Positions 27,486 to 37,435 of a DNA stretch of 64,000 nt are shown here, piece after piece. Every line of letters begins with the position of its first letter. The first letter of the stretch is position 1. Made by a program: the position numbers and the translations under genes. The DNA comes from Mesorhizobium sp. (GTDB taxonomy: Bacteria; Pseudomonadota; Alphaproteobacteria; Rhizobiales; Rhizobiaceae). The DNA lies in assembly GCA_004020875.1 (NCBI GenBank), contig SAPZ01000011.1:143351-207350 (forward strand), given 5' to 3'. The notes under the pieces were generated by a model. It was not told where the DNA came from. It worked only from the letters and a program-made list of their open reading frames with translations, and ran no database searches.

Positions 27486-28563
27486 CGCTCGTCTCCGCCC
27501 GGTGAAGCAGGCTAGCGTCCCCATAGGAGTAGAACCTGTAGCGGTTCTCGATGGCATGCGCATAGGCCTCACGCATCGTCTCCAGGCCGCTGAAAGCCGA
27601 GACCAGCATGAACAGCGTCGACCGCGGCAGATGGAAATTGGTCATCAGCATGTCGGCGGTGCGGAAGCGATAGCCGGGCGTGATGAAGATATCGGTCGGC
27701 CCGGACCAGGGCTCGATGCGGCCTTCGTCACGAGCCGCGCTCTCCAGAAGCCGCAGCGATGTCGTGCCGACGCAGATGATCCGCCCTCCCCGGACCCTGG
27801 CCGCGTTGAGCGCCGCCGCGGTCTCGGCACTTACCGAGCCGGTCTCGGCGTGCATTTTGTGATCGGCCGTGTCGTCGGCCTTGACCGGCAGGAAGGTGCC
27901 GGCGCCGACATGCAGCGTGACGAAGCGACGCTCGATGCCCTTGGCGTCGAGCGCCGCAAACAGCTCCGGCGTGAAATGCAGCCCGGCGGTGGGGGCAGCG
28001 ACCGCCCCCTCTTCCCTGGCATAGATGGTCTGGTAGTCGTCGCGGTCGCGCTCGTCATCGTCGCGCTTCGAGACGATATAAGGCGGCAGCGGAATGTGGC
28101 CGACGGCATGCAGCGCCTCGTCGAGAAACGGCCCGGACAGGTCGAAGCCGAGCAGCGCCTCGCCCGCCTCACCTTTCTCGATCACCGTCGCGTCGAGCTG
28201 GCCGAGGAAGCAGGAATTGCCGTCATGGCCGAAATGAATGCGGTCGCCGGCGGAGATGCGCTTGCCCGGCCGCATGAAGGCCTGCCAGCGGTCTGGCGCC
28301 ACGCGCATATGCAGCGTCGCCTCGACCTGCGCCACCGCGTCGCCGCGCTTGCGTACGCCCTTCAGCTGCGCCGGGATGACCTTGGTGTCGTTGAACACCA
28401 GCACGTCGCCGTCGCGAAGCAGCGACGGCAATTCGCTGACGATGCGGTCCTGTAATGCTTCGCGAGATTTGACGACCAGGAGCCTGGCGCTGTCGCGCGG
28501 TTCCGCCGGGCGAAGCGCGATGCGCTCCTCCGGCAGGTCGAAGTCGAACAGGTCGACGCGCAT
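27475..28563 (-). CDS. queA: S-adenosylmethionine:tRNA ribosyltransferase-isomerase
   Basis: A 362-residue enzyme that builds epoxyqueuosine on tRNA from 7-aminomethyl-7-deazaguanine and SAM. Signatures are the N-terminal [20 protein letters not shown] and RDSARLLVV, the central [20 protein letters not shown], and the C-terminal [19 protein letters not shown]. Length is normal. It begins one base into the end of the upstream transporter gene (TGATG) and overlaps the next small gene, so the four-gene set is a tight operon. Confidence 0.96.
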   Translation of the reverse strand: MRVDLFDFDLPEERIALRPAEPRDSARLLVVKSREALQDRIVSELPSLLRDGDVLVFNDTKVIPAQLKGVRKRGDAVAQVEATLHMRVAPDRWQAFMRPGKRISAGDRIHFGHDGNSCFLGQLDATVIEKGEAGEALLGFDLSGPFLDEALHAVGHIPLPPYIVSKRDDDERDRDDYQTIYAREEGAVAAPTAGLHFTPELFAALDAKGIERRFVTLHVGAGTFLPVKADDTADHKMHAETGSVSAETAAALNAARVRGGRIICVGTTSLRLLESAARDEGRIEPWSGPTDIFITPGYRFRTADMLMTNFHLPRSTLFMLVSAFSGLETMREAYAHAIENRYRFYSYGDASLLHRAETSDGR

Positions 28564-29009
28564 CAGAAAAGCCGGATGAGCAGCGCCCCGGCGAGCAGCA
28601 TTACCGCGCCGGCGACGCGGCCAAGCGAGATTTCGCGCACCGCCACCCCAAGGAAACCAACGCGGTCGATCAGCATGCCGGCGAGCAACTGCCCGGCGAC
28701 CAGGAAGGCCATCAGGGCCGCGGCGCCGATGCGCGGCGTCAGGATCGTCGACAACGTCACATAGAAGCCGCCGAGCATGCCGCCGGCGATGAACAGCCAG
28801 GGCGCCGGCGCCTTCCAGTCGAGCGAGATGCCCTGCATCCTCACCACCGCGAAGGCAATAATGCCAAGCACGATAGCGCCCGACAGGAAGGAGAATGCCG
28901 CCGCCGCGACCGGAAGGCCGAGGCCGCGCGCCAGTTGCGAGTTGATCGGCGCCTGGATGGCGATGAAGGCGCCGGACAGGATGCCCAGCAGAGACCAGAC
29001 TGCGCCCAT
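28563..29009 (-). CDS. DMT-superfamily membrane protein (DUF606/YdcZ family)
   Basis: A 148-residue protein with five hydrophobic segments. The opening [20 protein letters not shown] and [20 protein letters not shown] are typical of the DUF606 (YdcZ) subgroup of the drug/metabolite transporter superfamily. The substrate is unknown. Its TGA overlaps the queA ATG. It may share the operon with queA and tgt, though a functional link is not evident. Confidence 0.88.
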   Translation of the reverse strand: MGAVWSLLGILSGAFIAIQAPINSQLARGLGLPVAAAAFSFLSGAIVLGIIAFAVVRMQGISLDWKAPAPWLFIAGGMLGGFYVTLSTILTPRIGAAALMAFLVAGQLLAGMLIDRVGFLGVAVREISLGRVAGAVMLLAGALLIRLF

Positions 29010-29022
29010 CGTCGTTCCGCCT

Positions 29023-29535
29023 TTACTTGACGTCGGCCGCGACCTTCAGCGACACGATCTTGTCGGGATCCTGCACCGGCTCGCCGCGCTTGATCTTGTC
29101 GACATTTTCCATGCCTTCGATGACCTGGCCCCACACCGTGTACTGGCGGTTGAGGAAGGCGGCGTCGTCGAAGCAGATGAAGAACTGCGAATTCGCCGAG
29201 TTCGGGTTCTGGGCGCGCGCCATCGAGCAGGCGCCGCGGCCATGATTGGCGTTGGAGAACTCGGCCTTGAGGTCCGGCTTGTCCGACCCGCCCATGCCCG
29301 CGCGTGACGGCGCATAGGTCGGCTTCGAGGAATTGCCGAACTTGACGTCGCCGGTCTGCGCCATGAAGCCGTCGATGACGCGATGGAACACCACTCCGTC
29401 ATAGGCGCCCTCACGCGCCAGCTCCTTGATGCGGGCGACATGGCCGGGAGCCAGCTCGGGATACATTTCGATGACGACCTTGCCCTTGGTCGTTTCCATG
29501 ATCAGCGCGTTCTCGCGATCCTTGATCTCAGCCAT
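29023..29535 (-). CDS. ppiB: Peptidyl-prolyl cis-trans isomerase (cyclophilin), cytoplasmic
   Basis: A 170-residue cyclophilin without signal peptide. Catalytic residues lie in GVVFHRVIDGFMAQTGDVKF, and GRGACSMARAQNPNSANSQF and FICFDDAAFLNRQYTVWGQV form the rest of the site. It catalyses proline isomerisation during folding. It lies 30 bases after the paralogue on the same strand, which probably arose by duplication. Confidence 0.95.
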   Translation of the reverse strand: MAEIKDRENALIMETTKGKVVIEMYPELAPGHVARIKELAREGAYDGVVFHRVIDGFMAQTGDVKFGNSSKPTYAPSRAGMGGSDKPDLKAEFSNANHGRGACSMARAQNPNSANSQFFICFDDAAFLNRQYTVWGQVIEGMENVDKIKRGEPVQDPDKIVSLKVAADVK

Positions 29536-29565
29536 GTCAGAAATCCTTTTTGAAAATTGAGGGGT

Positions 29566-30171
29566 TTATTTGCCGTCGGCGGCGATGCGAACCTTGATCA
29601 TGCGGTCGGGGTCGGTGACCGTGCCGTTGTCGGCCTCGTCGCCCTTCTTGATCTTGTCGACGAGGTCCATGCCACCGACCACCTTGCCGACGATGGTGTA
29701 CTGGCCATCGAGGTTCGGCGCCGGCGCGAACATGATGAAGAATTGCGAATTGGCCGAGTTCGGATCCTGCGAACGGGCCATGCCGACCACGCCGCGCGTG
29801 AACTGCTCGCTCTGCGAGAACTCGGCCGGCAGGTCGGGAAGATCGGAACCGCCGGTGCCAACCGCTTGCGGGTCGAAGCCCTTCTTCATGTTGCCGAACT
29901 TGACGTCGCCGGTTTGCGCCATGAAACCGTCGATGACGCGGTGGAAGGCGACATTGTCATAGGCGCCGTCGCGCACCAGCTTCTTGATCTGCGCGACGTG
30001 CTTGGGCGCCAGATCGGGACGCAGCGCGATCGTCACGTCGCCATCCTTGAGCGTGATGACCATGGTGTTTTCCTTGTCGGCGGCGACAGCCGGCCCGGAT
30101 GCCGAGAAAAAGGATGCCGCGAAAAGGCCGGCAAGCACGACTAGGAACGAAGCGAGCTTCTTCAGCTGCAT
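29566..30171 (-). CDS. ppiA: Peptidyl-prolyl cis-trans isomerase (cyclophilin), periplasmic
   Basis: A 201-residue cyclophilin with an N-terminal signal peptide (LASFLVVLAGLFAASFFSAS, cleavage near residue 31). The catalytic blocks NVAFHRVIDGFMAQTGDVKF and VGMARSQDPNSANSQFFIMF match the adjacent cytoplasmic paralogue. A short insertion (DPQAVGTGGSDLPDL) distinguishes it. It acts in periplasmic folding. It lies 18 bases after coaD. Confidence 0.95.
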   Translation of the reverse strand: MQLKKLASFLVVLAGLFAASFFSASGPAVAADKENTMVITLKDGDVTIALRPDLAPKHVAQIKKLVRDGAYDNVAFHRVIDGFMAQTGDVKFGNMKKGFDPQAVGTGGSDLPDLPAEFSQSEQFTRGVVGMARSQDPNSANSQFFIMFAPAPNLDGQYTIVGKVVGGMDLVDKIKKGDEADNGTVTDPDRMIKVRIAADGK

Positions 30172-30189
30172 GGGGATCTCCGGGAAAGC

Positions 30190-30690
30190 CTATTTGGTGA
30201 ACTTGGCGGTGAGCGCCCCGGCGACGGCCGCCGGCACGAATGGGCGGATATCGCCGCCCATCGACGCAATCTGGCGCACGAGTGTGGCGGTAATGGTGCG
30301 CACCGAGGGACTGGCGGGGAGAAAAACCGTCTGCAGTTCCGGCGCCATCGTCTCGTTCATACCGGCCATCTGCATTTCGTAGTCGAGATCGGTGCCGTCG
30401 CGCAGGCCGCGGATGATGATCGAGGAGCCGTGCTTGCGGGCCGCGTCGATGACCAGCCCATCGAAGGAAACGACCCTGATGCGATCGCTGTCCTTGCCCA
30501 ATTCCACCTTGGTTGCCGCCTCGATCAGCTCCACGCGTTCCTCGAAGGAAAACAACGGCTTCTTGCCTGGATGGATGCCGATCGCCGCATAGACGGTGTC
30601 GGCCACCGCCAGCGACGCCTTGAGCACGTCAAGATGGCCGTTGGTCAGTGGGTCGAAGGAGCCGGCGTAAAGGGCGGTGCGTTCTGTCAT
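30190..30690 (-). CDS. coaD: Phosphopantetheine adenylyltransferase
   Basis: A 166-residue enzyme that makes dephospho-CoA from 4'-phosphopantetheine and ATP, the penultimate step of CoA synthesis. The nucleotidyltransferase motif is [15 protein letters not shown] with His19. [18 protein letters not shown] and the C-terminal [20 protein letters not shown] are family-specific. Length is normal. It heads the coaD-ppiA-ppiB run on the minus strand. Confidence 0.96.
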   Translation of the reverse strand: MTERTALYAGSFDPLTNGHLDVLKASLAVADTVYAAIGIHPGKKPLFSFEERVELIEAATKVELGKDSDRIRVVSFDGLVIDAARKHGSSIIIRGLRDGTDLDYEMQMAGMNETMAPELQTVFLPASPSVRTITATLVRQIASMGGDIRPFVPAAVAGALTAKFTK

Positions 30691-30701
30691 GGCAGGCTTC
30701 T

Positions 30702-30768
30702 AGATCAATTCCAGGAAAAGTGTGAGCGGTTTTCCGTCCAGAATTGAGCAAAGACAAAAAGATTAGAG
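30702..30768. repeat. RIME-like intergenic repeat, copy 2
   Basis: It reads ATCAATTCCAGGAAAAGTGT, then GAGCGGTTTTCCGTCCAGAATTG, then an A-rich tail (AAAGACAAAAAGATTAGAG). This matches the copy at 6772-6836 block by block. It lies in the coaD upstream region. Confidence 0.75.
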
Positions 30769-30815
30769 AGGTTCGCTGCTATCTTGAAATGGTGAAACGC
30801 TCTAGCGAACCTCTC
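30766..30815. repeat. 12-bp perfect inverted repeat next to RIME-like copy 2
   Basis: GAGAGGTTCGCT at 30766-30777 is the exact reverse complement of AGCGAACCTCTC at 30804-30815, with a 26-base spacer. No T-run follows, so it is probably the outer arm of the composite repeat rather than a terminator. Confidence 0.6.
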
Positions 30816-30979
30816 AGACGCAAATCCCAATGATTGCATGGCCATGAACCTTTCCGCGCCGATGAACGACAGATGAATGCGGCGATCACGAACGTTTCAC
30901 GCAGCGTTCACTAGGTTGCCGCTTCAAGGGACGAAACCAAATCCCCATCTCGTCGTTGTAAGCCCAGGAGAACACGCAA

Positions 30980-31135
30980 ATGCTGATCTACATGCTTGCC
31001 ACAGCAATGACCATCGTGATGCTCATCGCGACCGCATTCGGATTGCATCAGGAAGCGGCGCGGGTGCGCGTCAAGGCCAACACCAAGCGGCTCGATGGTT
31101 TCGCTCATCATCGCAACGTCTACCGTCGCCACTGA
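30980..31135 (+). CDS. Small single-pass membrane protein (51 aa)
   Basis: A short gene of 51 codons starting MLIYMLATAMTIVMLIATAF, a single membrane helix, followed by a basic tail (QEAARVRVKANTKRLDGFAHHR). CAGGAGA lies nine bases before the ATG at a good spacing, and the stop is followed by a strong hairpin. These support a real gene despite its size. Function is unknown; the topology suggests a small regulatory or stress membrane peptide. Confidence 0.6.
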   Translation: MLIYMLATAMTIVMLIATAFGLHQEAARVRVKANTKRLDGFAHHRNVYRRH

Positions 31136-31150
31136 TCCCCGTCATGACCG

Positions 31151-31171
31151 AACCGGCCCAACGGGCCGGTT
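31151..31171. terminator. Hairpin between the small membrane gene and gyrA (convergent)
   Basis: AACCGGCCC at 31151-31159 pairs perfectly with GGGCCGGTT at 31163-31171 around a 3-base loop. It lies between two convergent stops and could serve both strands, although T-runs are weak. Confidence 0.6.
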
Positions 31172-31186
31172 GAGCCGAACGAGATC

Positions 31187-33973
31187 TTATTCGCTCCCGC
31201 CCGGGTCGTCCGCACCAGCTTCGCTCGAAGCCACGTCTTCCGCCTCTTCGTCCGACTGCGGCTCCGAAATCCGCTCCACCGACACGACCTTCTCGCCTTC
31301 GGCCGTGTTGAAGATCGTCACGCCCTTGGTGGCGCGGCTGGCGAAGCGTATGCCATTGACCGGCACCCGGATGACCGTGCCGCCATCCGAAACCAGCATG
31401 ATCTGATCGTCATTGCCGACCGGGAAGGTCGCGACCAGGCGACCGATCTCGGCCGTCTTCGACACGTCGGTGGCGCGGATACCCTTGCCGCCGCGCCCCG
31501 TCAGGCGGAAGTCGTAGGATGACGAGCGCTTGCCATAGCCATATTCGGTCACCGTCAGCACAAGCTTTTCATGCGCCTTGAGGAATTCGTAGCGCTCGTC
31601 GGATAGCTCGGCTTCCTCGCCGACCTCTTCATTGGTGAGCGCAATCTCCTCGTCCTCGCCTGCTCCACCGGCGGCAAGCCGTCGCTCGGCCGCCGCGCGC
31701 TTCAGATAGGCGGCGCGCTCGGCGGGTGACGCATCGACATTCTCGATGATCGACATCGAGATGATGCGGTCGGTCTCGGCCATGCTTATGCCGCGCACGC
31801 CAACGGAGTTGCGGCTCTGGAAGACGCGCACGTCGGAGACCGGGAAACGGATGCACTGGCCGGAATTCGCCGTCAAAAGCACGTCGTCATTGTCGGTGCA
31901 GGTCTCGACGCCAAGGATCTCGTCGCCTTCTTCCTCCAGCTTCATGGCGATCTTGCCGTTGCGGTTGACCTGGACGAAGTCGGACAGCTTGTTGCGGCGC
32001 ACCGTGCCGCGCGTGGTCGCGAACATCACGTCGAGCTCGCCCCAACTGGTTTCGTCCTCCGGCAGCGGCATGATGGTGGTGATGCGCTCGCCCTGCTCGA
32101 GCGGCAGCATGTTGATCAGCGCCTTGCCCCGCGATTGCGGGTTGCCGATCGGCAGCCGCCAGACTTTTTCCTTGTAGACGATGCCGCGCGAAGAGAAGAA
32201 CAGCACCGGCGTATGCGTGTTGGCCACGAACAGCCTTGTGACGAAATCCTCTTCCTTGGTCGACATGCCGGAGCGGCCCTTGCCGCCGCGGCGCTGAGCC
32301 CGGTAGAGCGACAGCGGCACGCGCTTGATGTAGCCGGAATGGCTGACGGTGACGACCATGTCCTCGCGCTGGATCAGGTCCTCGTCTTCCATGTCCGCTC
32401 CGCCCTCGGAGAGCTCGGTACGGCGCGGCGTGCCGAACTCGTCGCGAACCGCAATCAACTCGTCCTTGACGATCTGCTGGATGCGCGCTCGAGACGACAA
32501 AATATCAAGGAAATCAACAATCTCGGCGCCAATCTTGTTCAACTCATCGGCGATCTCGTCGCGGCCGAGCGCTGTCAGGCGCTGCAGGCGCAGGTCGAGG
32601 ATGGCGCGCGCCTGTTCCTCGGAGAGATTGTAAGTGCCATCCTCGTTGATGCGGTGGCGCGGGTCATCGATCAGCTTGATCAGCGGCGCGACGTCGTGCG
32701 ACGGCCAGCGCCGCTCCATCAACTGCTCGCGCGCCGTCTGCGGATCGGGCGCGGTGCGGATCAGCTTGATCACCTCGTCGATATTGGCGACCGCAATCGC
32801 CAGGCCGACAAGGACATGGGCGCGCTCGCGCGCCTTGCGCAGCAGGTATTTGGTGCGGCGGCTGATCACCTCCTCGCGGAAGCCGACGAAGGCTTTCAGC
32901 ATGTCGATCAGCGTCATCACTTCCGGCTTGCCGCCGTTCAGCGCCACCATGTTGGCGCCGAACGATGTCTGCAGCGGCGTGAAGCGGTAAAGCTGGTTGA
33001 GGATGACGTCGGCGACGGCCTCGCGCTTCAGCTCGATGACGACCCGGTAACCCTGGCGGTCGCTTTCGTCGCGAATGTCGGAGATCCCGTCGATGCGCTT
33101 TTCGCGCACCAGTTCGGCCATCTTCTCGATCATCGCCGCCTTGTTCACCTGATAGGGGATTTCGGTGACGACGATGGATTCGCGGTCATTGCCGCGCCTT
33201 TCGATCTCGACGCGGCCTCGCATGACGATCGAGCCGCGGCCGGTGGAATAGGCACTGTAGATGCCGGAGCGGCCAAGCACGATGCCGCCGGTCGGGAAAT
33301 CCGGGCCGGGCACGATCTCCATCAGCGCCGGCAGGTCGATGGCCGGGTTGTCGATGATCGCCATCGCGCCATTGCACACTTCCGCCAGGTTGTGCGGCGG
33401 AATGTTGGTGGCCATGCCGACAGCGATGCCGCCGGAACCGTTGACCAGAAGGTTGGGGAAGCGCGCCGGCAGCACCTTCGGCTCTTGTTCGGCGCCGTCG
33501 TAATTGTCCTGAAAATCGACCGTTTCCTTGTCGATATCCTCCAGGAGCTCATGCGCGACCTTGGTGAGCCGCGACTCGGTGTAGCGCATGGCCGCGGGCG
33601 GGTCGGCGTCGATGGAGCCGAAATTGCCCTGTCCGTCGATCAGCGGCACGCGCAGCGACCAGTCCTGCGCCATGCGAACCAGCGCGTCATAGATCGAGGC
33701 GTCGCCATGCGGATGGTATTTACCCATCACGTCGCCGACGATACGCGACGACTTCACATGCTTGCGGTTCCAGTGGTAACCGCCTTCCTGCATGGCGTAG
33801 AGGATGCGGCGATGCACGGGCTTCAGGCCGTCGCGCACGTCGGGCAGCGCGCGGCTGACGATCACGCTCATGGCGTAATCGAGATAGGAGCGCTGCATCT
33901 CCTCGATGATCGAAATCGGCTCGATGCCGGTGGGGCCGTCGTCCGGCCCGCGCGGTGTCTTCTGGTCGGTCAA
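31187..33973 (-). CDS. gyrA: DNA gyrase subunit A
   Basis: A 928-residue type II topoisomerase subunit that breaks and rejoins DNA. The catalytic Tyr131 is in [14 protein letters not shown]. The quinolone-determining region reads [17 protein letters not shown], so the position equal to E. coli Ser83 is Ala92 while Asp87 is kept (Asp96). The C-terminal beta-pinwheel with the GyrA-box-like [10 protein letters not shown] is present. The start is TTG at 33973, giving MTDQKTPRG as in relatives. An acidic tail ends the protein. No frameshift is present over nearly 2.8 kb. Confidence 0.97.
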   Translation of the reverse strand: MTDQKTPRGPDDGPTGIEPISIIEEMQRSYLDYAMSVIVSRALPDVRDGLKPVHRRILYAMQEGGYHWNRKHVKSSRIVGDVMGKYHPHGDASIYDALVRMAQDWSLRVPLIDGQGNFGSIDADPPAAMRYTESRLTKVAHELLEDIDKETVDFQDNYDGAEQEPKVLPARFPNLLVNGSGGIAVGMATNIPPHNLAEVCNGAMAIIDNPAIDLPALMEIVPGPDFPTGGIVLGRSGIYSAYSTGRGSIVMRGRVEIERRGNDRESIVVTEIPYQVNKAAMIEKMAELVREKRIDGISDIRDESDRQGYRVVIELKREAVADVILNQLYRFTPLQTSFGANMVALNGGKPEVMTLIDMLKAFVGFREEVISRRTKYLLRKARERAHVLVGLAIAVANIDEVIKLIRTAPDPQTAREQLMERRWPSHDVAPLIKLIDDPRHRINEDGTYNLSEEQARAILDLRLQRLTALGRDEIADELNKIGAEIVDFLDILSSRARIQQIVKDELIAVRDEFGTPRRTELSEGGADMEDEDLIQREDMVVTVSHSGYIKRVPLSLYRAQRRGGKGRSGMSTKEEDFVTRLFVANTHTPVLFFSSRGIVYKEKVWRLPIGNPQSRGKALINMLPLEQGERITTIMPLPEDETSWGELDVMFATTRGTVRRNKLSDFVQVNRNGKIAMKLEEEGDEILGVETCTDNDDVLLTANSGQCIRFPVSDVRVFQSRNSVGVRGISMAETDRIISMSIIENVDASPAERAAYLKRAAAERRLAAGGAGEDEEIALTNEEVGEEAELSDERYEFLKAHEKLVLTVTEYGYGKRSSSYDFRLTGRGGKGIRATDVSKTAEIGRLVATFPVGNDDQIMLVSDGGTVIRVPVNGIRFASRATKGVTIFNTAEGEKVVSVERISEPQSDEEAEDVASSEAGADDPGGSE

Positions 33974-34146
33974 ATCAGGTCACAATCCAGTCGGGAATCA
34001 CTGCATGCTTATATAGGAAGCCTCGCCGAAACTCCAATGTCGGCCGGACTTTTCCAGAGGCAATTTCGATGGTAATTTCAAATGGATACCGCTGATTGCG
34101 ACGATATGGCCACCGTCGTTTTCGCCGTCATGCGGCAAGGTCGGTG

Positions 34147-35877
34147 ATGGATCGGGCAAAAACCGCAAGAGCTGTGAACCTGGCCTCGTGGCTGCCCATG
34201 CGGGCCCTCAGCGGCTGGGGTGTCAATGACCTCAACGGAGATCTGGCGGCCGGCATCACGCTGGCCGCGATCGCCATTCCAGAGCAGATGGCGACGGCGC
34301 GCCTCGGCGGTTTCGCGCCGCAGATCGGCTTTTTCACCTTCGTCGCCGGCTCTGTCGCCTTCGCGCTGCTCGGCGCCAACCGCCACCTGTCGGCGGGCGC
34401 GGATTCGACGATCACGCCTTTGTTCGCCGGCGGTCTGGCGGTGATCGCCACCTCGGGCTCGCCGCATTATCTGGCGATGGCGGGCATGCTGGCCCTGATG
34501 GTGGGCCTGCTGGTGGCGCTCAGCGGTATTTTCCGTCTCGGCTGGATTGCCGATCTCCTGTCCGTGCCGGTCACGACCGGCTTCCTTGCCGGCATTTCCG
34601 TACATATCATCGTCTCGCAACTGCCTTCCTTGTTCGGCCTGCCGGCCGAAAGCGGCGAGACGGTGCGGCGGATCGGCGAGATAGCCGCCAATCTTCACCT
34701 CACCAATCCCTGGAGCCTGGCAATCGGCCTCGGCGTCTTCGCCATCGTCTTCGCGGCCGGACAGGTCAGCGCGCGTATCCCGGCGGCATTGATCGGCATG
34801 GTCCTGGCGACGCTTGGCGTTGTCGCCTTCGACTTGAAGAACCGTGGCGTCGAGGTGCTCGGCGCCTTGCCGAACGGGCTGCCGGCCCCGGGCATACCGA
34901 CCGTCGACTTCCAGGACGCACGGGCCCTTGTGCCCCTGGCGCTGCTGATCGCCATCGTCGTCATGGTGCAGACGGCGGCCACAAGCCGCTCCTTCCCGCC
35001 GCGGAATGGCCAAGCGACAGACGTGAACCGCGACTTCGTCGGCGTCGGCGCGGGCAGCATCGTGGCCGGCCTGTTCGGCGCCTTTGCCGTCAACGCCAGC
35101 CCGCCGCGTACGGCCATCGTCGCCCAGACCGGCGGCCGCTCTCAGCTGTCGGGTCTGATCGCGGCGGCCATCGTGCTGACGCTCGGCGCCTTTGGTGGCA
35201 CCCTGCTGGCCAATGTGCCGCAAGCGGCCCTTGCCGCCGTGCTGATGTTCGTGGCCCAGCACATCCTGCGCTGGAGGATCGCCGTTAACGTCTACCGGCA
35301 GGCGCCGGGTGAGTTCGCGCTGATCCTGATCACCATGATCGCCATCGTCATCCTGCCGATCGAAACCGGCGTCGCTATCGGCATCGGCCTGTCGCTGCTG
35401 CACGGCATCTGGGGCTCGACGCGCACGGAACCGATCGAACTGGCGCAGGTGCCGGGCACCTCGGTCTGGTGGCCGCCGAACGGCTCAAACGCAGGCGAGC
35501 AGCACGCCGGTGTGCTGGTTGCAGCGTTCCAGGCGCCGCTTTCCTTCGTCAATGCCGACCGTTTCAAGCGCGGTCTGAGGGACCTGATCGACGCCAGGAG
35601 CGACGATGTGAAGCTGGTGGTGCTGGAGGCCAGCAACATCGTCGAGATCGACTATACCGCCGCCCAGGCACTGATCGACACCATCTGCCATTGTCGCGAC
35701 AAAGGCGCGGTCTTTGCTATCGCGCGCATGGAATCGCTGCGCGCCCAGGCGGCGCTGACGCGGTTCGGTATCGCTGACATTGTCGGCGCTGAGCACATAT
35801 TCCACAGCGTCGACGCGGCGATCAAAACACTTGATCCGGGGAAACCGCAACCGCAAGAACAGGATGGAATAGGATGA
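34147..35877 (+). CDS. SulP-family anion transporter with STAS domain
   Basis: A 576-residue transporter. About twelve membrane segments occupy residues 20-430, with the SulP signature region ITLAAIAIPEQMATARLGGF near the N-terminus and FGAFAVNASPPRTAIVAQTG. A cytoplasmic STAS domain (about residues 450-555) includes VKLVVLEASNIVEIDYTAAQ, where an Asp replaces the Ser phosphorylated in anti-sigma antagonists. The substrate could be sulfate, bicarbonate or another anion. ATG 34147 is chosen; an upstream TTG at 34096 would add a basic extension. The stop overlaps the next gene (ATGA). Confidence 0.9.
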   Translation: MDRAKTARAVNLASWLPMRALSGWGVNDLNGDLAAGITLAAIAIPEQMATARLGGFAPQIGFFTFVAGSVAFALLGANRHLSAGADSTITPLFAGGLAVIATSGSPHYLAMAGMLALMVGLLVALSGIFRLGWIADLLSVPVTTGFLAGISVHIIVSQLPSLFGLPAESGETVRRIGEIAANLHLTNPWSLAIGLGVFAIVFAAGQVSARIPAALIGMVLATLGVVAFDLKNRGVEVLGALPNGLPAPGIPTVDFQDARALVPLALLIAIVVMVQTAATSRSFPPRNGQATDVNRDFVGVGAGSIVAGLFGAFAVNASPPRTAIVAQTGGRSQLSGLIAAAIVLTLGAFGGTLLANVPQAALAAVLMFVAQHILRWRIAVNVYRQAPGEFALILITMIAIVILPIETGVAIGIGLSLLHGIWGSTRTEPIELAQVPGTSVWWPPNGSNAGEQHAGVLVAAFQAPLSFVNADRFKRGLRDLIDARSDDVKLVVLEASNIVEIDYTAAQALIDTICHCRDKGAVFAIARMESLRAQAALTRFGIADIVGAEHIFHSVDAAIKTLDPGKPQPQEQDGIG

Positions 35878-36497
35878 TCGCCCCCCGAGAACCAATTGTG
35901 ACGCCGGTCCCCGTCGAGGAACTGCGGCCAACGCAGATAACGGTTGGCATGAGGGAGGTCGAGCTGAAGCGCCAGATGATCCGGGCGCAGGACGCCAAGA
36001 ACAAGACTGGTGTCTTCCTGGGCAGACACATGATGCCGGTGGTGCTCGGTCCGAAGAACCGCAATTACGTCACCGACCATCACCACCTCGCCCGTGCCCT
36101 TCTGGAGGAAGGGGTCAAGGACGTGCTGGTCACAGTAGTCAGCGATTTGTCCGCGCTGGACAAGGAAGCGTTTCTTTTCATGCTCGACAATCGTGGTTGG
36201 ATGCATCCTTTCGACGAGACTGGCAGGCGCCGCGATTATTCGGCCATTCCCAAGACCATCGGCGAGCTGGTAGACGATCCGTATCGAAGCATGGCCGGCG
36301 AACTGCGCCGTCAGGGCGGTTTCGCCAAGGACACCACGCCATTCAGCGAATTCCTGTGGGCTGACTTCCTGCGCCGGCGCATCGACCGCGACGCCGTCGC
36401 CAAGAACTTCGACAAGGCGACGAAGCAAGCCTTGGCGCTCGCCAAGAGCAAGGACGCGGATTATCTGCCTGGATGGTGCGGCCCGACATCGGATTGA
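35874..36497 (+). CDS. ParB/Srx-fold protein (ParBc_2-like)
   Basis: A 207-residue protein with a ParB-like N-terminal fold: VPVEELRPTQITVGMREVEL, then MMPVVLGPKNRNYVTDHHHL and ARALLEEG. The DHHHLARAL block replaces the DGxHR motif of ParB/sulfiredoxin proteins, which suggests a nucleotide- or phosphate-binding site. It has no helix-turn-helix and is not linked to parA, so it is unlikely to segregate DNA. The 4-base overlap with the SulP transporter implies coupled translation and a shared process, which is unknown. Confidence 0.82.
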   Translation: MIAPREPIVTPVPVEELRPTQITVGMREVELKRQMIRAQDAKNKTGVFLGRHMMPVVLGPKNRNYVTDHHHLARALLEEGVKDVLVTVVSDLSALDKEAFLFMLDNRGWMHPFDETGRRRDYSAIPKTIGELVDDPYRSMAGELRRQGGFAKDTTPFSEFLWADFLRRRIDRDAVAKNFDKATKQALALAKSKDADYLPGWCGPTSD

Positions 36498-36523
36498 CTG
36501 CACACTGATCGAAAGCGTCAAGC

Positions 36524-37351
36524 CTATCGGCTCGCACGGCGTCTGCGATAGACGCCTGGCGCCTCTCCCATCTCGCGCCGGAACCGGCGATTGAAGGTCG
36601 ATAGATCGTTGAAACCGGCGTCGAATGCGATCGTCGAAATCGTCGCGTCCGAGCTGCGCAGGCGCACAGCGGCGCGGTGAAGCCTGGTCCTCAGCAGGAA
36701 CTGATAGGGCGTCATGCCGGCCACGTGCCGGAACGTGCGCAGGAAATGATACGGGCTGGTCGCCGTGCCGCCGGCAAGCTCGGCCAGCGAGAGCGGCCGC
36801 TCGGCATTGAGCTCGATCAGCCGCACTGCTTCGGCAACACGTTTCTGATCGCGGCGGCTGGGTGCCCGCGCCGTTCTGGAAGAACCGGCGGCAGCCGCAA
36901 CCACCGCGCCGGCAAGGCGCAGGCCGAGTTCCTCGAACGCCCCGTTGTCGCTCCTTTCGCGCGCCGCCTCCGCCTCGGCAAGCAAAGGCGCCAGCGACGG
37001 TAAGGGCGGCAGGCGCGGATCGGCGAAGCCCAGCCGCTTCGCGCCCGGCAGTTCGGCCACGACGCGCTCCAGATAGGCCGGGGAAAAATGGAAGGAGAGG
37101 CAGCGATCGCCGGCGCCATGCTCGTGCCCGCATTCGTAGCAGGCGCCTGGATTGCCGAGGAGGATGGCGCCCGGCGCCAGCATCGCCGTGCCTTGGCGCG
37201 TGCGGTAGCGGAACGTGCCGCTGGTTACCGCGGCGACGCAGAAGCCGCGATGTTCTTCCTCGAACGGCCTGTCGCCCGCGGCGGCGGTACACACCACGTC
37301 GGACACCTGCCAGCCTGATCCGGAAGCCAGAGTTCTCTGCACTGTCGTCAT
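36524..37351 (-). CDS. AraC-family transcriptional regulator
   Basis: A 275-residue regulator. An N-terminal cupin-like sensor (FCVAAVTSGTFRYRTRQGTA, with CYECGHEHGAGDRCLSFHF) precedes the double helix-turn-helix: RPLSLAELAGGTATSPYHFLR, then TISTIAFDAGFNDLSTFNRR. The Cys/His cluster in the sensor could bind metal or respond to thiols. The ATG at 37351 is followed by MTTVQRTLAS; an upstream open frame is antisense to the next gene and rejected. It is divergent from the 176-residue gene and likely controls it and the VOC gene. Confidence 0.9.
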   Translation of the reverse strand: MTTVQRTLASGSGWQVSDVVCTAAAGDRPFEEEHRGFCVAAVTSGTFRYRTRQGTAMLAPGAILLGNPGACYECGHEHGAGDRCLSFHFSPAYLERVVAELPGAKRLGFADPRLPPLPSLAPLLAEAEAARERSDNGAFEELGLRLAGAVVAAAAGSSRTARAPSRRDQKRVAEAVRLIELNAERPLSLAELAGGTATSPYHFLRTFRHVAGMTPYQFLLRTRLHRAAVRLRSSDATISTIAFDAGFNDLSTFNRRFRREMGEAPGVYRRRRASR

Positions 37352-37435
37352 GCCTGAAAGATAGCAATTTTTCCCAAGCGACGAACCCCGCCTGCCCCTA
37401 TTGCTTGCCCTCTCCTGACAAACGAGGCAGCAACC

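Noticed and set aside
32135-34075. Open frame of 646 codons antisense to gyrA
   Set aside because: No domain and atypical composition; gyrA is certain.
35874-36497. Chromosome-partitioning ParB
   Set aside because: No helix-turn-helix, no parA neighbour and no parS-like palindrome seen. Only the ParB/Srx-like fold is supported.
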